From positions 1 through 33,301 of the forward strand of contig BJGT01000024.1 of assembly GCA_014190675.1 (NCBI GenBank): DNA of 33,301 nt, read 5' to 3'. The DNA comes from Comamonadaceae bacterium (GTDB lineage Bacteria > Pseudomonadota > Gammaproteobacteria > Burkholderiales > Burkholderiaceae_C). Positions 32,552 through 33,301 of the stretch are shown piece after piece (the stretch's first letter is position 1; every line of letters starts with the position of its first letter). The notes beneath the pieces were generated by a model. It saw only the letters and a list, made by a program, of their open reading frames with translations, had not been told where the DNA came from and searched no databases. The position numbers and the translations under genes were made by a program.

Positions 32552-33301
32552 GTGAAGACGACAGCACAAGTGGTGGTGATTGGCGGCGGTGTGGTGGGAT
32601 GCTCGGTGCTCTACCACCTGACCAAAAAGGGCTGGAAAGACGTGCTGCTGCTGGAGCGGGACCAGCTTACCTCGGGCTCAACATGGCATGCCGCAGGCGG
32701 CTTTCATACGCTCAATGGCGACCCGAATGTGGCCATGCTGCAAAGCTACACCGTGGGCCTGTACAAAGAGCTCGAAGAAATCTCGGGCCAGTCCTGCGGC
32801 CTGCACCTGTCGGCGGGCATCATGCTGGCCGACACGCCGGAGCGGCTCGAGTTTCTGAAAACCACGGTGGCTAAGGGCCGCTATCTGGGCATGGCCACTG
32901 AGATCATCTCGGTACAAGAGGCCAAGAAGTTCTTCCCCTTCATCGAAGACCAACATTTCATTGGCGCCCTGCTGGACCCGAACGAGGGCCACCTGGATCC
33001 ATCGGGCACCACCTATGCCTACGCCAAGGCCGCCAAGCTCGGCGGCGCCACCATCGAGGTGCAAACCAAGGTGGAAAGCCTGGAACAAAAGCCCGACGGC
33101 ACCTGGCGCGTCATCAGCAACAAAGGCGTGGTGGAGTGCGAGCATGTGGTCAACGCAGGCGGGCTGTGGGCGCGCGAGGTCGGCCGCATGGTCGGTATCG
33201 AACTGCCGGTGCTGGCCATGGAGCACATGTACCTGGTGACCGATGAAATCCCCGAGATCGGCGAGTACAACCGCAGTACAGGCAAGGACATTGCCCATGT
33301 G
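32552..33301 (+). CDS. FAD-dependent oxidoreductase, dimethylglycine/sarcosine dehydrogenase-like (N-terminal part)
   Basis: The frame opens at GTG 32552 with AAGGAA just upstream and runs off the right edge, giving 250 residues. The N-terminus is VVVIGGGVVGCSVLYHLTKKG, a DAO-type FAD motif. LTSGSTWHAAGG follows, in which the His corresponds to the covalent FAD attachment site of dimethylglycine and sarcosine dehydrogenases. LDPNEGHLDPSGTTYAYAKAA and HVVNAGGLWAREVGRMVG are also typical. Full-length relatives of ~800 residues add a GcvT-like folate-binding domain, which would lie outside the window. It probably oxidises an N-methyl amine made available through the adjacent MttB-family protein. 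Confidence 0.88.
   Translation, partial: MKTTAQVVVIGGGVVGCSVLYHLTKKGWKDVLLLERDQLTSGSTWHAAGGFHTLNGDPNVAMLQSYTVGLYKELEEISGQSCGLHLSAGIMLADTPERLEFLKTTVAKGRYLGMATEIISVQEAKKFFPFIEDQHFIGALLDPNEGHLDPSGTTYAYAKAAKLGGATIEVQTKVESLEQKPDGTWRVISNKGVVECEHVVNAGGLWAREVGRMVGIELPVLAMEHMYLVTDEIPEIGEYNRSTGKDIAHV

Noticed and set aside
1-33301. tRNA, rRNA, CRISPR arrays, insertion sequences, phage or toxin-antitoxin genes
   Set aside because: None could be recognised. No cloverleaf-like segments, spaced direct repeats, transposase motifs or terminal inverted repeats were seen.

Overview
The window is chromosomal DNA of a high-GC betaproteobacterium. Protein style, codon use and gene content (MatB, IlvD, Acs, a small class I cytochrome c, an oxygenic-lifestyle mix of amine and hydroxyproline oxidation, and a CrtI-type carotenoid desaturase) point to Burkholderiales, most likely Comamonadaceae (Rhodoferax, Limnohabitans or Polaromonas-like). 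This is inferred from reading, not from a search. No rRNA, tRNA, insertion sequence, phage gene or CRISPR array was seen.

Positions 1-11794 form one long plus-strand cluster for uptake and breakdown of hydroxyprolines. It holds a partial DapA-type deaminase, a polar amino acid ABC importer (substrate-binding protein, two permeases, ATPase), an aconitase X (cis-3-hydroxy-L-proline dehydratase), a Cys/Cys 4-hydroxyproline 2-epimerase, an Ldh2-type pyrroline-2-carboxylate reductase, a second proline-racemase-family protein with a Ser/Cys active site, a three-subunit D-hydroxyproline dehydrogenase, and an FCD-type GntR regulator at the end. Together they could handle trans-4-, trans-3- and cis-3-hydroxy-L-proline. 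The 3-hydroxy isomers would go to L-proline and the 4-hydroxy isomer towards 2-oxoglutarate. The final semialdehyde dehydrogenase is not in the window.

Positions 11886-18482 are ordinary metabolism: matB and lgt on the minus strand, ilvD and a cytochrome c on the plus strand, and acs on the minus strand, convergent with the cytochrome.

Positions 18818-23805 are more unusual. A secreted His-rich DUF4399 protein is followed by crtI, whose stop codon abuts an ABC-2 type permease that in turn overlaps its ATPase. Convergent to this unit lies a lower-GC pair, a BLUF blue-light receptor and a DUF2805 (TIGR03643-like) protein. This looks like a small light- or pigment-related island.

Positions 24032-29413 are minus strand: a large Ig-like lipoprotein, a YbfB/YjiJ-like MFS carrier, and a three-gene unit (DUF1330, an atypical SDR without the catalytic Tyr, and a kappa-GST/HCCA-isomerase-like protein). 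A divergent MFS carrier follows, with a long inverted repeat in the shared control region. The window ends in a non-pyrrolysine MttB-family methyltransferase and the start of a dimethylglycine/sarcosine dehydrogenase-like flavoprotein, probably for methylated amine use.
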